A DNA stretch of 64,000 bases. Source: Paracoccaceae bacterium (GTDB lineage: Bacteria > Pseudomonadota > Alphaproteobacteria > Rhodobacterales > Rhodobacteraceae). A program made the translations under genes and the position numbers. The notes below the pieces were generated by a model. The model did no database searches. It was not told the origin of the DNA and worked only from the letters and a program-made list of their open reading frames with translations. Every line of letters starts with the position of its first letter. Position 1 is the stretch's first letter. Below are positions 54,917 through 63,722 of the stretch, piece by piece. The DNA lies in NCBI GenBank assembly GCA_022823605.1, contig JAJEHS010000005.1, positions 62,001 through 126,000 of the forward strand, in the 5' to 3' direction.

Positions 54917-57729
54917 TCCTTCCCATATTGAAGGGTTGATGGCCTTCGTCTTGAATCTGGCGGTTCATGCTGGGGCTTGAATTCAGGATATATACCTTCT
55001 TCACCTGCCTTGGCTTTTTTTATTCTTACCTTGAGATCATACCAGGCTGCCTGACCGGTGATGGGGTCGGAATTGGCCCAGCGCATTCCGTCGGGTTGTA
55101 CTGGCAGCAATTCGGAAATCAGATGGTTAAGTAAAAATCCCTTTGTTGTTTCCGGTGAGTTGGGAGAAAGGTTCCACGCTCCCGAACGCTTGCCAATAGC
55201 ATTCCAGGTCCAGAGTGTATTCGAATTTACTGCCTTCATGGGCTTAATCTGAACCCGGATTCGGTTCGTGGGTGATTCCACCCAAACCCAGTCATCTTCT
55301 TTCAGGTTTTCCTTTTGACAAATTGATTCTGGTACAAACAATCTGTTTTCTGAATGGATTTGCCGAAGCCAGGGATTAAAGGAACCCCAGGAGTGGTACA
55401 TGGCCATAGGCCTTTGGGTTATGGCCGAATAAGGAAAGTCTTCCTCCGATATATTCCCGGGAGGATACCAACTCGGGAAAGGATCAAATGCCTCGGCTAT
55501 TCTTGTTCTCAATTCCTCAGGCGGCTGGTTGGGACCATGCCCTTCACCAGCCAATTGAAACTTGCGCAGTGTTTCAGAATAAATTTCCAGCTTGAAGGGG
55601 TTGGGAGAATCATAAAATCCCATGTTCATTGCCCATTCCTGATAATCCTGATTGACATTTTTCAAATAGAGAGCCCGTTCGGGTATTTCGGCTGACCAGA
55701 AGCTTCCATTTTCAATATACTTATCGATTTGACCAGGGTTTGGCTCCCCCTTGCCAGATACATCACCTTTCTTGCCTCGCCAACCAGCAAGGGGACCAAC
55801 ACCCTTTTTTCTTTCATGAGTGGCCAGATAATGGGCATAATTCTTCCATTTCGGTTCATTGATCTCATCAACAAATCCGGGAAGTTTCAAACGACCTCCC
55901 AGTTCCAGCAGAACATCCTGAAACGGTCTGACATTTCTAGTCACCTCGACGACCGGGTATCTGATGGCATCAGCAACCAGATCGGGCTCGCCGATCGGAC
56001 GATCAAGTAATGAAATGCCATCATATCTTTCGAAATAAGTCGTGTCAGGCAAGACAAGATCGGCAAATGAAGTCATCTCTGAAGAGAAAGCGTCGGACAC
56101 GATAATCTTGGGAATCTTGTAATTTCCATCCTGATCTTTGGCCTTCAGGTCGTTCATTGCCGAAGGAGTGTTCATCGAGGAATTCCAAGCCATGTTGGCC
56201 ATATACAGGAATAGAACTTCAATCGGGTAGGGATCCTCTGCCGCAGCATTGGAAATAACCGAATGCATCATGCCATGTGCTGCCAGGGGAGCTTCCCAGG
56301 AATAGGCCTTGTCAATTCTTTGAGGAGTTCCATCAGGTTCGATCAAAAGATCTTCAGGACCTTTGGGATAGCCTAGGGGGGAACCTGACAATGGGGTATC
56401 CGGACCTGCATATCTTGCAGGTGAAGGATGAATATTATAGGGTTTGGGGTAAGGGGGTTTATAGCGTGTTCCACCAGGAGTATCTATGGTACCAAGTAAT
56501 ATTTGTAGCAAATGAAGGGCTCGGCAGGATTGGAAGCCATTGGAATGGGCCGAAATCCCCCGCATGGCATGAAGTGCAACCGGCCGCTTTTTTATGGTCT
56601 TGTGTTCCCGGCCGTAAATATCCCGCCAGGAATGATTGATTTCATCTGAATGTTCGATTGCAACCTGATAGAGTTCACGAGCCAAACCCTCAATGATCGA
56701 TGCTGGTACGCCGGTTTTTTCACTGACATTAGCCGGCAGAAACTCCGGTTGAAGATACTTTTCGACCATTAGACTGAAAACGGTAGCAATCTCTTGACCT
56801 TCAGGTGTGGTAATTGTTTTTGACAACAGTGGTTGAGCGTTAGGATCCATATGGGAAACCAGCTTGCCGTTCTGACTGTCAACTACCATGGGATTATCTT
56901 GGTCATCCCTGATGATCAGCCCCTTTTCCGGCCCCTCTGACAAATTGACCAGCCAGGGGGCATTGGTATGGTATCGCAAACTATCAACATCTATACAGCC
57001 GGATCGGAGCAATTCGCCAATTATGGAAAGAACAAGCAAGCCATCAGTACCCGGATTGATTCCAATCCAGGTATCGGCTACAGCCGAATATCCCGTTCTG
57101 ACTGGATTGACAGAGATGATCTTGCCTCCGTTTCTGCGAACTGCTGACAGTCCCATTTTAATCGGATTTGAATCATGATCCTCCGCAACGCCAAAAAGCA
57201 TGACCAGTTTACATTCTTCCCAATCAGGTTGTCCAAACTCCCAAAACGATCCTCCTATGGAATAAATCCCTCCAGCAGCCATGTTCACCGAACAAAATCC
57301 ACCGTGAGCAGCATGATTGGGTGTACCGTATTGTTGAGCCCACCATCCGGTCAGGGATTGACTTTGGTCTCTTCCGGTAAAAAAGGCCAGCTTTCTGGGA
57401 TCTTCGGATCGAACTTCCCCCAACCAGCCTGTAGCAATGGACAAAGCCTCATCCCATGAAATTGACTTGAATTTGCCTTCACCCCTTTCACCTGTTCTAA
57501 GCAGCGGGGAATTCAATCTTGAAGGTGCTTCCAGATGAAGCATACCCGTAGAGCCTTTGGCACAAAGCACGCCACGGTTGACCGGATGCTTTCTGTTACC
57601 CTGAATATACCTTACTCTTCCATCCCTGAGATGGACATCTATTCCACATCGACACGCACACATGTAACATGTGGTTTGCTTAACTTCATCCGAGACTTTT
57701 GGTGATGGATTCGGGAGTGTTTCCGGCAT
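54904..57729 (-). CDS. soeA: Sulfite dehydrogenase molybdopterin subunit SoeA
   Basis: SoeA is a cytoplasm-facing molybdoenzyme that oxidises sulfite to sulfate and sends electrons to quinone. The 941-residue chain opens with the iron-sulfur motif TTCYMCACRCGIDVHLRDGR ... GVLCAKG and carries the molybdopterin-guanine-dinucleotide domains (CSVNMAAGGIYSIGGSFWEF, LFGVAEDHDSNPIKMGL, ISVNPVRTGYSAVADTWIGI). No twin-arginine signal precedes the Cys cluster, which fits SoeA rather than periplasmic relatives. The soeA-soeB-soeC order and the lengths match the Soe complex. DMSO or polysulfide reductase is the main alternative. Confidence 0.85.
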   Translation of the reverse strand: MPETLPNPSPKVSDEVKQTTCYMCACRCGIDVHLRDGRVRYIQGNRKHPVNRGVLCAKGSTGMLHLEAPSRLNSPLLRTGERGEGKFKSISWDEALSIATGWLGEVRSEDPRKLAFFTGRDQSQSLTGWWAQQYGTPNHAAHGGFCSVNMAAGGIYSIGGSFWEFGQPDWEECKLVMLFGVAEDHDSNPIKMGLSAVRRNGGKIISVNPVRTGYSAVADTWIGINPGTDGLLVLSIIGELLRSGCIDVDSLRYHTNAPWLVNLSEGPEKGLIIRDDQDNPMVVDSQNGKLVSHMDPNAQPLLSKTITTPEGQEIATVFSLMVEKYLQPEFLPANVSEKTGVPASIIEGLARELYQVAIEHSDEINHSWRDIYGREHKTIKKRPVALHAMRGISAHSNGFQSCRALHLLQILLGTIDTPGGTRYKPPYPKPYNIHPSPARYAGPDTPLSGSPLGYPKGPEDLLIEPDGTPQRIDKAYSWEAPLAAHGMMHSVISNAAAEDPYPIEVLFLYMANMAWNSSMNTPSAMNDLKAKDQDGNYKIPKIIVSDAFSSEMTSFADLVLPDTTYFERYDGISLLDRPIGEPDLVADAIRYPVVEVTRNVRPFQDVLLELGGRLKLPGFVDEINEPKWKNYAHYLATHERKKGVGPLAGWRGKKGDVSGKGEPNPGQIDKYIENGSFWSAEIPERALYLKNVNQDYQEWAMNMGFYDSPNPFKLEIYSETLRKFQLAGEGHGPNQPPEELRTRIAEAFDPFPSWYPPGNISEEDFPYSAITQRPMAMYHSWGSFNPWLRQIHSENRLFVPESICQKENLKEDDWVWVESPTNRIRVQIKPMKAVNSNTLWTWNAIGKRSGAWNLSPNSPETTKGFLLNHLISELLPVQPDGMRWANSDPITGQAAWYDLKVRIKKAKAGEEGIYPEFKPQHEPPDSRRRPSTLQYGKEWTE

Positions 57730-57814
57730 TTTTGTCCTAATTTATTTTGTTGCCGTATTTAAATATTTTATTTCGAATAAATTAAAACATATAAATTTTT
57801 GAAGGGCAAAAAAA

Positions 57815-57848
57815 GCAGAAATTCAATCCATGAACATTGAAATTCTGC
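57815..57848 (+). repeat. Imperfect hairpin upstream of the phasin gene
   Basis: GCAGAAATTCAAT (57815-57827) and ATTGAAATTCTGC (57836-57848) pair over 13 positions with one mismatch and an 8-base loop. It may be part of the regulatory region or a terminator-like element between soeA and the phasin promoter. Confidence 0.35.
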
Positions 57849-57855
57849 ATTGCAG
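57845..57855 (+). promoter_or_regulatory. PhaR-type operator
   Basis: CTGCATTGCAG fits the CTGC-N3-GCAG site bound by PhaR, the repressor of phasin genes that releases DNA when polyhydroxyalkanoate granules form. It lies 66 nt before the phasin start, on the expected side. Confidence 0.55.
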
Positions 57856-57920
57856 CATTAAATGGGTTTCATCATGTTTCATCATGAATTTCAAGTTAAA
57901 CAAGTCAATAAGGACATAGC

Positions 57921-58325
57921 ATGACAGATAATTACACCCTGACACAAATCACGGAAAACATGGATAAGACAGCAGATCTGAACAAGAATCTCGTCAAGAT
58001 TTCACTGACTCTGGCAGAAAACAACGTGGAATATTCAAGAAAGTTTAACCAGGACATGGTTGATGGCTGGATGAAACTTGTTTCCGAATTCAAAAACCCC
58101 GAACAATTTTCCAAAACCATGTTCAACATCGTTTCAGCATCGGGTGAAACAACAACGAATTATTTCATGAATTCAGCAGATTTAATCAAAAATGCCCAGA
58201 AGGAAACACTGGACATTTTTCTGGCAAAATCAGAAATGGAAGCCACGCCTGAAATTGAAACTCCCGAACCCAAGGCACCGGCCAAAAAAGTCAAGAAGGC
58301 TGTCAAGGAAACTCCTGTCGCCTAA
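57921..58325 (+). CDS. Phasin-family protein
   Basis: Phasins coat polyhydroxyalkanoate granules. The 134-residue protein is mainly amphipathic helix (TENMDKTADLNKNLVKISLT, KLVSEFKNPEQFSKTMFNIV) with a Lys/Pro/Ala-rich tail (PEPKAPAKKVKKAVKETPVA), as in phasin 2 families. The PhaR-like operator upstream supports this. No PHA synthase is in the window. Confidence 0.75.
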   Translation: MTDNYTLTQITENMDKTADLNKNLVKISLTLAENNVEYSRKFNQDMVDGWMKLVSEFKNPEQFSKTMFNIVSASGETTTNYFMNSADLIKNAQKETLDIFLAKSEMEATPEIETPEPKAPAKKVKKAVKETPVA

Positions 58326-58347
58326 TTGATCAATTAGCATGCAAAAT

Positions 58348-58378
58348 ATTCCCCCTTTCAGTTCATGAAAGGGGGAAT
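58348..58378 (+). terminator. Hairpin terminator after the phasin gene
   Basis: ATTCCCCCTTTCA (58348-58360) pairs perfectly with TGAAAGGGGGAAT (58366-58378) around a 5-base loop. The trailing sequence TAACAAAAATAAT is not T-rich, so termination may be imperfect, but the 13-bp stem is far too long for chance. Confidence 0.65.
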
Positions 58379-58532
58379 TAACAAAAATAATATTTTTGAC
58401 AACCGTCTGAAATGGCTTGAAATACACTTCCATAAATCTTTAATTTATTTACTTTAATCCACCGATGAATCTGGTAAGGAAAAACCAGTTCACCAGTTGA
58501 TTATAATCCATTTGAATTGAATTAAGTGATTA

Positions 58533-59222
58533 ATGGAAAATTCTTATATTCTTTATCATTACCCCCTTTCTCCCTTTTGTCGCAAGGTTCGCCTGGTTCT
58601 GGCAGAAAAGAAGATTGATTTTACCCTCAGAGAGGAAAGATACTGGGAAAAAAGGGTTGCCTTCCAAAAATTGAATCCCGCAGGCAAGGTTCCGGCCCTT
58701 AGAAACGGCAAGGAAGTATTTGCTGATAGTCAGGCCATATGCGAATATATTGAAGCCATAGCTCCTGATGATACAATACGGCTGATCCCCGAAGACCCGA
58801 GAGAGCAATGTGAAATGAGGAGGTTGATATCCTTTTTTGACGAAAAATTTAATCAGGAAGTAACTTCCGTTTTGGTTTTTGAACGAATGTTGCGTAGAAT
58901 ACAGCAGAAGGGATCACCTGATGAAAGAAAGGTAAAATTCGGGTTGGAACAGCTGAAAAATCATACCAAGTACCTACAGTTCCTGATCATGCACAGGAGG
59001 TGGATAGCCGGCGACCGGCTGACCTTGGCGGATTTCACCGTGGCGGCCCATCTCTCATGTCTTGACTATGTGGGAATGATAAATTGGAAAAAAGAAGAAT
59101 ATGCCGAAATCAAGGGATGGTATTCCAGAATGAAATCCAGACGCGCATTCAAGCCAATTCTTTCCGATCATGTTCCCGGATATTTTCCAGCCGTTCATTA
59201 TGCGAATGTAGATTTTGATTGA
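58533..59222 (+). CDS. Glutathione S-transferase family protein
   Basis: The 229-residue chain has an N-terminal thioredoxin-like domain (YILYHYPLSPFCRKVRLVLAEK, then KLNPAGKVPALRNG and FADSQAICEYIEA, the glutathione-contact segment) and a helical C-terminal domain (WIAGDRLTLADFTVAAHLSC). The substrate is unknown. It forms an operon with queG, overlapping it by 8 nt; this order is common in alphaproteobacteria. Confidence 0.9.
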   Translation: MENSYILYHYPLSPFCRKVRLVLAEKKIDFTLREERYWEKRVAFQKLNPAGKVPALRNGKEVFADSQAICEYIEAIAPDDTIRLIPEDPREQCEMRRLISFFDEKFNQEVTSVLVFERMLRRIQQKGSPDERKVKFGLEQLKNHTKYLQFLIMHRRWIAGDRLTLADFTVAAHLSCLDYVGMINWKKEEYAEIKGWYSRMKSRRAFKPILSDHVPGYFPAVHYANVDFD

Positions 59223-60255
59223 TTTAAAGCTTGAACTAAAACAACAGGCCTTGAATGAAGGGTTTGATGCAGTAGGTATTTGTTCTCCGTCTGCCATTCC
59301 CGAAGCAAATTCCAGATTACACCATTTCCTTTCCTCAAAATACCATGGAACCATGGTCTGGATGGAAAACAGATCTGAGTGGAGAGGCAATCCAACAAGT
59401 TTGTGGCCTGAAGCACGTTCAGTTATCATGCTTGCAGATTCCTATTCACAAAGAGCAAATTCGCTGGAAAACCTTAAGCATGTGGACAAGGGAACAATAG
59501 CTCTTTATGCCCGTAACAGGGACTATCACGATTTGATCAAAAAAAGACTCAAGCGAATTGGTCGATGGCTCATTCAGCAGCAACCACAGTCAGAAATCAA
59601 GGTTTTTGTCGATACGGCACCTGTTATGGAGAAACCATTGGGGCAGGCTGCAGGCATTGGGTGGCAGGGCAAGCATACGAACCTGATCAATAGAAAAATA
59701 GGTAACTGGTTTTTTCTGGGTGCAATATTTACCACGATCGAACTTCCACCTGATGAACAGGAAAGTGACCATTGTGGCAGTTGTCGAAGATGTCTGGATA
59801 TTTGTCCCACCAACGCATTCCCCGAACCATACCAACTGGATGCGACAAAATGTATTTCCTATCTGACCATTGAACACAAGGGACCGGTACCGGAGAACCT
59901 CCGCAAAAGTCTTGGTAACAGAATCTTCGGTTGTGATGATTGTCTGCAGATTTGTCCCTGGAACAAATTCGCCAAATTGGGGAAAGAAACAAGGTATCAT
60001 GCCAGAAAAGAGCTGGAATCACCCTCCCTGAAGCAATTGGCCTGCTTGGATGATCGCCAATTCAGGGAAATGTTCCGAGGAGGCCCAATCACCCGCATTG
60101 GCCGAAACCGCTTTGTAAGGAATGTACTTTATGCCATTGGCAATTCCAATCTAGAGGAATTCCTGCCAGTTGTCCAAAAACTGAAGACTGATCCGGAACC
60201 AATAGTTGCAGATGCCGCGTGTTGGGCCGAGAAACAATTGGCCGGTGACGATTAG
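59215..60255 (+). CDS. queG: Epoxyqueuosine reductase QueG
   Basis: QueG performs the last step of queuosine synthesis in tRNA, reducing epoxyqueuosine with a cobalamin cofactor. The TTG at 59215 starts inside the GST stop. Two [4Fe-4S] motifs are visible, HCGSCRRCLDICPTNAF and CDDCLQICPWNKF. FVDTAPVMEKPLGQAAGIGW is the family active-site segment, and a HEAT-like tail follows. The 346-residue length is normal. Confidence 0.93.
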   Translation: MIDLKLELKQQALNEGFDAVGICSPSAIPEANSRLHHFLSSKYHGTMVWMENRSEWRGNPTSLWPEARSVIMLADSYSQRANSLENLKHVDKGTIALYARNRDYHDLIKKRLKRIGRWLIQQQPQSEIKVFVDTAPVMEKPLGQAAGIGWQGKHTNLINRKIGNWFFLGAIFTTIELPPDEQESDHCGSCRRCLDICPTNAFPEPYQLDATKCISYLTIEHKGPVPENLRKSLGNRIFGCDDCLQICPWNKFAKLGKETRYHARKELESPSLKQLACLDDRQFREMFRGGPITRIGRNRFVRNVLYAIGNSNLEEFLPVVQKLKTDPEPIVADAACWAEKQLAGDD

Positions 60256-60302
60256 ATTTGGAACTCCATTCAAATTGAAACTTAACAGAAACAGGTCGGT
60301 TT

Positions 60303-61169
60303 ATGAAACATATGCTTTGTTTTGGTTGTGGATACAGCTCAACCCAAACTGCCAAAGAACTATTAAAGTCTGGCAAATGGAGAATAACCGGTACAACCAG
60401 ATCACTGGATACAAGCAATTCTCTGGAAAAAATCGGTATTGGTGCAAAACTTTGGCCTGGAACCCCTCTTGAAGATGTACTCAGGTTGGCAACCCATTGG
60501 TTGATTTCGATCCCTCCAAAACAGGGAAAGGACATTGTCATAGAGTATTTGAATCAGCAGCCAGATGACCAATTTGTCAATCTTCAATGGATCGGTTATT
60601 TCTCGACAACGGCTGTTTATGGTGATCATGATGGCAATTGGGTTGATGAAAGCACTCCTGTGAATCCAACCACCCAAAGGGGTAAGTTCAGGGTAATGGC
60701 CGAAGATGCCTGGGAGAAATTGGCAGGCAGACTGGGGATACCACTCTGCATTTTTCGACTGGCTGGAATTTATGGACCTGATAGAGGGCCAATGGAACAA
60801 CTTAGAAAAGGAAACAGAAGAAAAATCCTCAAGCCTGATCAATATTTCAATCGTATTCATGTCGAGGACATTGCCGGGATAGTAAACAAGGCCATATCCA
60901 CACCGGCAGCCAGCGGTATTTTCAACCTTTGCGACAACCTTCCCGAAAGATCGGATAAGGTCATTGATTATGCAGCGGATCTCCTCGAAATACCCAAACC
61001 TGCAGGTACTAATTTTGAGGATGCTGAACTAAGTGAAATGGCGAGAAGTTTTTATTCCGAATCCAAAAGGGTCAGGAATCAAAGAATAAAAACAGTACTG
61101 GGATATGAACTTGCATATCCCGATTACAAAACAGGGCTAAGGATACAAGTTCAGTCGTTGAACTGCTAA
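60303..61169 (+). CDS. NAD(P)-dependent epimerase/SDR-like protein (YeeZ-type)
   Basis: A 288-residue protein with an N-terminal LCFGCGYSSTQTAKELLKSG Rossmann start and the segments YFSTTAVYGDHDGNWVDE, FRLAGIYGPDRGPMEQLR and FNRIHVEDIAGIV. Its family often follows queG. Substrate unknown. A strong terminator follows. Confidence 0.85.
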   Translation: MKHMLCFGCGYSSTQTAKELLKSGKWRITGTTRSLDTSNSLEKIGIGAKLWPGTPLEDVLRLATHWLISIPPKQGKDIVIEYLNQQPDDQFVNLQWIGYFSTTAVYGDHDGNWVDESTPVNPTTQRGKFRVMAEDAWEKLAGRLGIPLCIFRLAGIYGPDRGPMEQLRKGNRRKILKPDQYFNRIHVEDIAGIVNKAISTPAASGIFNLCDNLPERSDKVIDYAADLLEIPKPAGTNFEDAELSEMARSFYSESKRVRNQRIKTVLGYELAYPDYKTGLRIQVQSLNC

Positions 61170-61178
61170 CCCCATGGA

Positions 61179-61210
61179 AATTACCTGGACAAAATACTGT
61201 CCAGGTAATT
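61179..61210 (+). terminator. Bidirectional terminator
   Basis: AATTACCTGGACA (61179-61191) pairs perfectly with TGTCCAGGTAATT (61198-61210) around a 6-base loop and is followed by TTATATTGTTTTT. It ends the GST-queG-epimerase operon and can serve the convergent small gene at 61222-61428. Confidence 0.85.
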
Positions 61211-61221
61211 TTATATTGTTT

Positions 61222-61428
61222 TTACTTAAATGCGACTGCAAGCAAAGCAACCAAAAGGAGGGTGAGCATGTTAAAACCGCCACCTCCTTCAGAGGGTTCT
61301 TCTACCTCAGGTTCCATCATTTCAGGATCAGCAGCCATTTCATCCGAAGTATCGGCTTCATCCAAACCTCCGGCATTGGCACCAAATGCCAACCCTGCAA
61401 ACGCAACTGCAAGAACCAGTTTCTTCAT
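61222..61428 (-). CDS. Small acidic exported protein with C-terminal membrane helix
   Basis: The start at 61428 (MKKLVLAVAFAGLAFGANA) gives a clean signal peptide and has GGAGGA in front; an upstream in-frame ATG at 61440 is less likely. The mature part is very acidic (Asp/Glu/Met-rich), then SEGGGG and a C-terminal hydrophobic helix MLTLLLVALLAVAF. It is 68 residues long. No family recognised; this layout occurs in several alphaproteobacterial exported proteins. Confidence 0.65.
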   Translation of the reverse strand: MKKLVLAVAFAGLAFGANAGGLDEADTSDEMAADPEMMEPEVEEPSEGGGGFNMLTLLLVALLAVAFK

Positions 61429-61671
61429 ACAATCCTCCAAATTTTATTTTAACGAATAGTAAACAAATGCCATTATGTAATTTGTTTGTCTAACATAAAC
61501 TCAAGATTACAGATTTAAATAAGAAAAATCAAATTACCTATCAAATTTTTTTTGGTCACTAGTCCCTCCCGTGAATCCGTGAAACATTTTGAGCATAGAA
61601 TTGATACCAGACTGCATAAATGTCATTCAAAAAGTCAAATTGTGGAAAAACGGCAGTTAAATCCCGACAGA

Positions 61672-62232
61672 TTAAACCAACAGGACTTGTGTGCCAACTT
61701 CTGCCAAATCGAAAAGCGTGGCAATATCTTCGTTATATAGTCCAATGCATCCCTGCGAAGCACGTCTTCCAATCTTTCTGGTGTCATGAGTTCCATGGAT
61801 ACGGTAATATTGCCAGGAAAGATAGAGGGCATGTGTTCCCATCGGATTATCAGGTCCCGGAGGCATATATGCTGGCCAATCGGGGTTTCTTCGTAACATG
61901 TCTTGTGTAGGGGTCCAGCTGGGATTTTCTTTTTTATTTATGACTTCAGTATATCCCAACCTGGTTAGCTCGGGTGTCAAGGGAACACTTACGGGATATA
62001 AATGATAGATTGACTCATCCTCGGACCAATAATGCAAAACTCTGTTCTTGGTATCAGCCAGAATGGCACCATGCTTCAGAGTGTTGAAGTAATCTTCCCA
62101 AACTTCATATCGAAAACCGGAGATGTTTCTCAGCCTTTTCTGGGCAAGAACACTGTTTCCACCCAGCAAGGCAACACCGAGTCCGGCACCGAGTGATTTT
62201 CCAAAATTTCTTCTGCTAATCAAACTGCTCAT
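61672..62232 (-). CDS. L,D-transpeptidase with Tat-like signal
   Basis: The 186-residue protein begins with SRRNFGKSLGAGLGVALLGG, a twin-arginine-type signal. The YkuD-type active site is HGTHDTRKIGRRASQGCIGL, with His146 and catalytic Cys162. Such enzymes form 3-3 peptidoglycan cross-links or attach proteins to the wall. A second L,D-transpeptidase is nearby (63133-63624). Confidence 0.88.
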   Translation of the reverse strand: MSSLISRRNFGKSLGAGLGVALLGGNSVLAQKRLRNISGFRYEVWEDYFNTLKHGAILADTKNRVLHYWSEDESIYHLYPVSVPLTPELTRLGYTEVINKKENPSWTPTQDMLRRNPDWPAYMPPGPDNPMGTHALYLSWQYYRIHGTHDTRKIGRRASQGCIGLYNEDIATLFDLAEVGTQVLLV

Positions 62233-62416
62233 AAGGTTTACCCATTAAATTTGAACGATCTAAGATACAATTAACTCAATTTTTACAATAAATGTAACCC
62301 ATTGATCGGGTAAAATTTCTGTTAATTGTTTATGTATTGCACATTTACAATTTTTTGTGGATATTTACAAGAAAACTAAAACAATCAATCATTAAACAAT
62401 TCGCCGGACTCCAAAA

Positions 62417-62938
62417 TTGAAAAAAACATACTCCAGAATCGTATTATTTTTAGTGACACTCGGTTTTCTCGCAGCCTGTACGGCTGACCTTGACAACCTT
62501 CCAAGAGACGATAGTAATTACAATCCCAAGATTTATCGAATTGACAACAGGCAGGCAAGGTTGATTCCGGGACGAATGCTTGAAGCAATCAACAACATCA
62601 GGACATCCACGGATGCTTCCAGGTTGAGGTATTCATCCGAACTTAATGCAGCGGCATTTACGCATGCAAGAGACATGAGTTTGCAAAATCGCCCCTGGCA
62701 TTTCGGGTCAGACCGATCTTCACCGATAACAAGGGTTGCCAGAGCTGGTTATGAGGGAGAATTGATTGGTGAGAATATTGCCGAATCCTTTGAAGTTCCG
62801 CTTGATATTTTGGGTGCTTGGCTAAATGAAGAGGAAGCCCGCCAAAATATCTTGGACCCCCAGGCGAGGAGAATGGGGATAGGGTGGAAACAGGATAGCG
62901 ATGGAAGGATTTGGTGGGTAATGCTGGTTGGCACCTAA
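62417..62938 (+). CDS. CAP-domain (SCP-like) lipoprotein
   Basis: The TTG start at 62417 precedes KKTYSRIVLFLVTLGFLAAC, a lipoprotein signal with lipobox Cys21. The CAP domain follows: LNAAAFTHARDMSLQNRPWHFG, then ELIGENIAESFEVPLDILGAWLNEEEARQNILDPQARRMGIG, matching the family (SSELN.AA..HA..M, GENIA...W..S..H..NIL). Role unknown; it may bind ligands or act as a protease-like fold in the envelope. Confidence 0.8.
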   Translation: MKKTYSRIVLFLVTLGFLAACTADLDNLPRDDSNYNPKIYRIDNRQARLIPGRMLEAINNIRTSTDASRLRYSSELNAAAFTHARDMSLQNRPWHFGSDRSSPITRVARAGYEGELIGENIAESFEVPLDILGAWLNEEEARQNILDPQARRMGIGWKQDSDGRIWWVMLVGT

Positions 62939-63132
62939 TAACCTTGTTTATTTCAAGCTACTGCTACCAAGAAACTTCGGCAATGAAATCAGGTTTTTCG
63001 AAACCGGGTTTACAGATTTCGAAGTATTGCAATGGTTGATCACTCAGAAAGTAAAAAACACGGAACAAAAAAGGGGCAAAGCGTTGGTTATTGCCTAACA
63101 ATTCTTCAATTGCAAACAGTTTGGATCAGGGG

Positions 63133-63624
63133 CTATTCGTAGATGATTATGGGTGTACCTACATCCACTACCTTGTAAAGGTATTCAATCTCTGCGTTGG
63201 TAACGGCTATACAACCTCTCGTCCAATCCCTACTCGAAGGGATATCTCCATTACTGGGAAGACCATGGATCATGATATCACCACCTGGCGAATATCCCCT
63301 TTTCCAGGCCTGCCTCTTGTCGCTGGCATTGGGATACGAAATACCCAAGGACAAATGGAATGAACTGAAGGGGTTCTTTCGGTCGATGTAATAACGACCA
63401 TGTGGGGTTTTTCCGTCACCTTCCCTTTTCTTGTGGCCCTGAGGACTGAAACCCAATCCAATATCAAAGGTACGAATGACATCCGGGCCGTTGTAAACCC
63501 GAAGTTCACGATCGGATTTATCAACCTCCAATTTGGTCACTCTTTGCGACTTGTATGCAGGTTGTTTTTCAGAGCAAGAAGCGATTACCATGATGCAAAC
63601 CAGAAATATCGTACCCAGTTTCAT
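63133..63624 (-). CDS. L,D-transpeptidase family lipoprotein
   Basis: From MKLGTIFLVCIMVIASCSEK (start 63624) the protein is a lipoprotein of 163 residues; an upstream Met at 63693 adds 23 unusual residues. The active-site region is IMIHGLPSNGDIPSSRDWTRGCIAVTNAEI, with His and the Cys of the YkuD domain. A GDGKTPHGRYYI segment is typical of the YafK/L,D-transpeptidase group. Confidence 0.87.
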   Translation of the reverse strand: MKLGTIFLVCIMVIASCSEKQPAYKSQRVTKLEVDKSDRELRVYNGPDVIRTFDIGLGFSPQGHKKREGDGKTPHGRYYIDRKNPFSSFHLSLGISYPNASDKRQAWKRGYSPGGDIMIHGLPSNGDIPSSRDWTRGCIAVTNAEIEYLYKVVDVGTPIIIYE

Positions 63625-63722
63625 TTTTGACAAAAAAGCCCGCCAAAATAATAAAATCGCCCTGTTCCCTCTGAAATTTGTAATTGTCTGCATCTGAACG
63701 CCAACTCATTAATTTATTTTTT

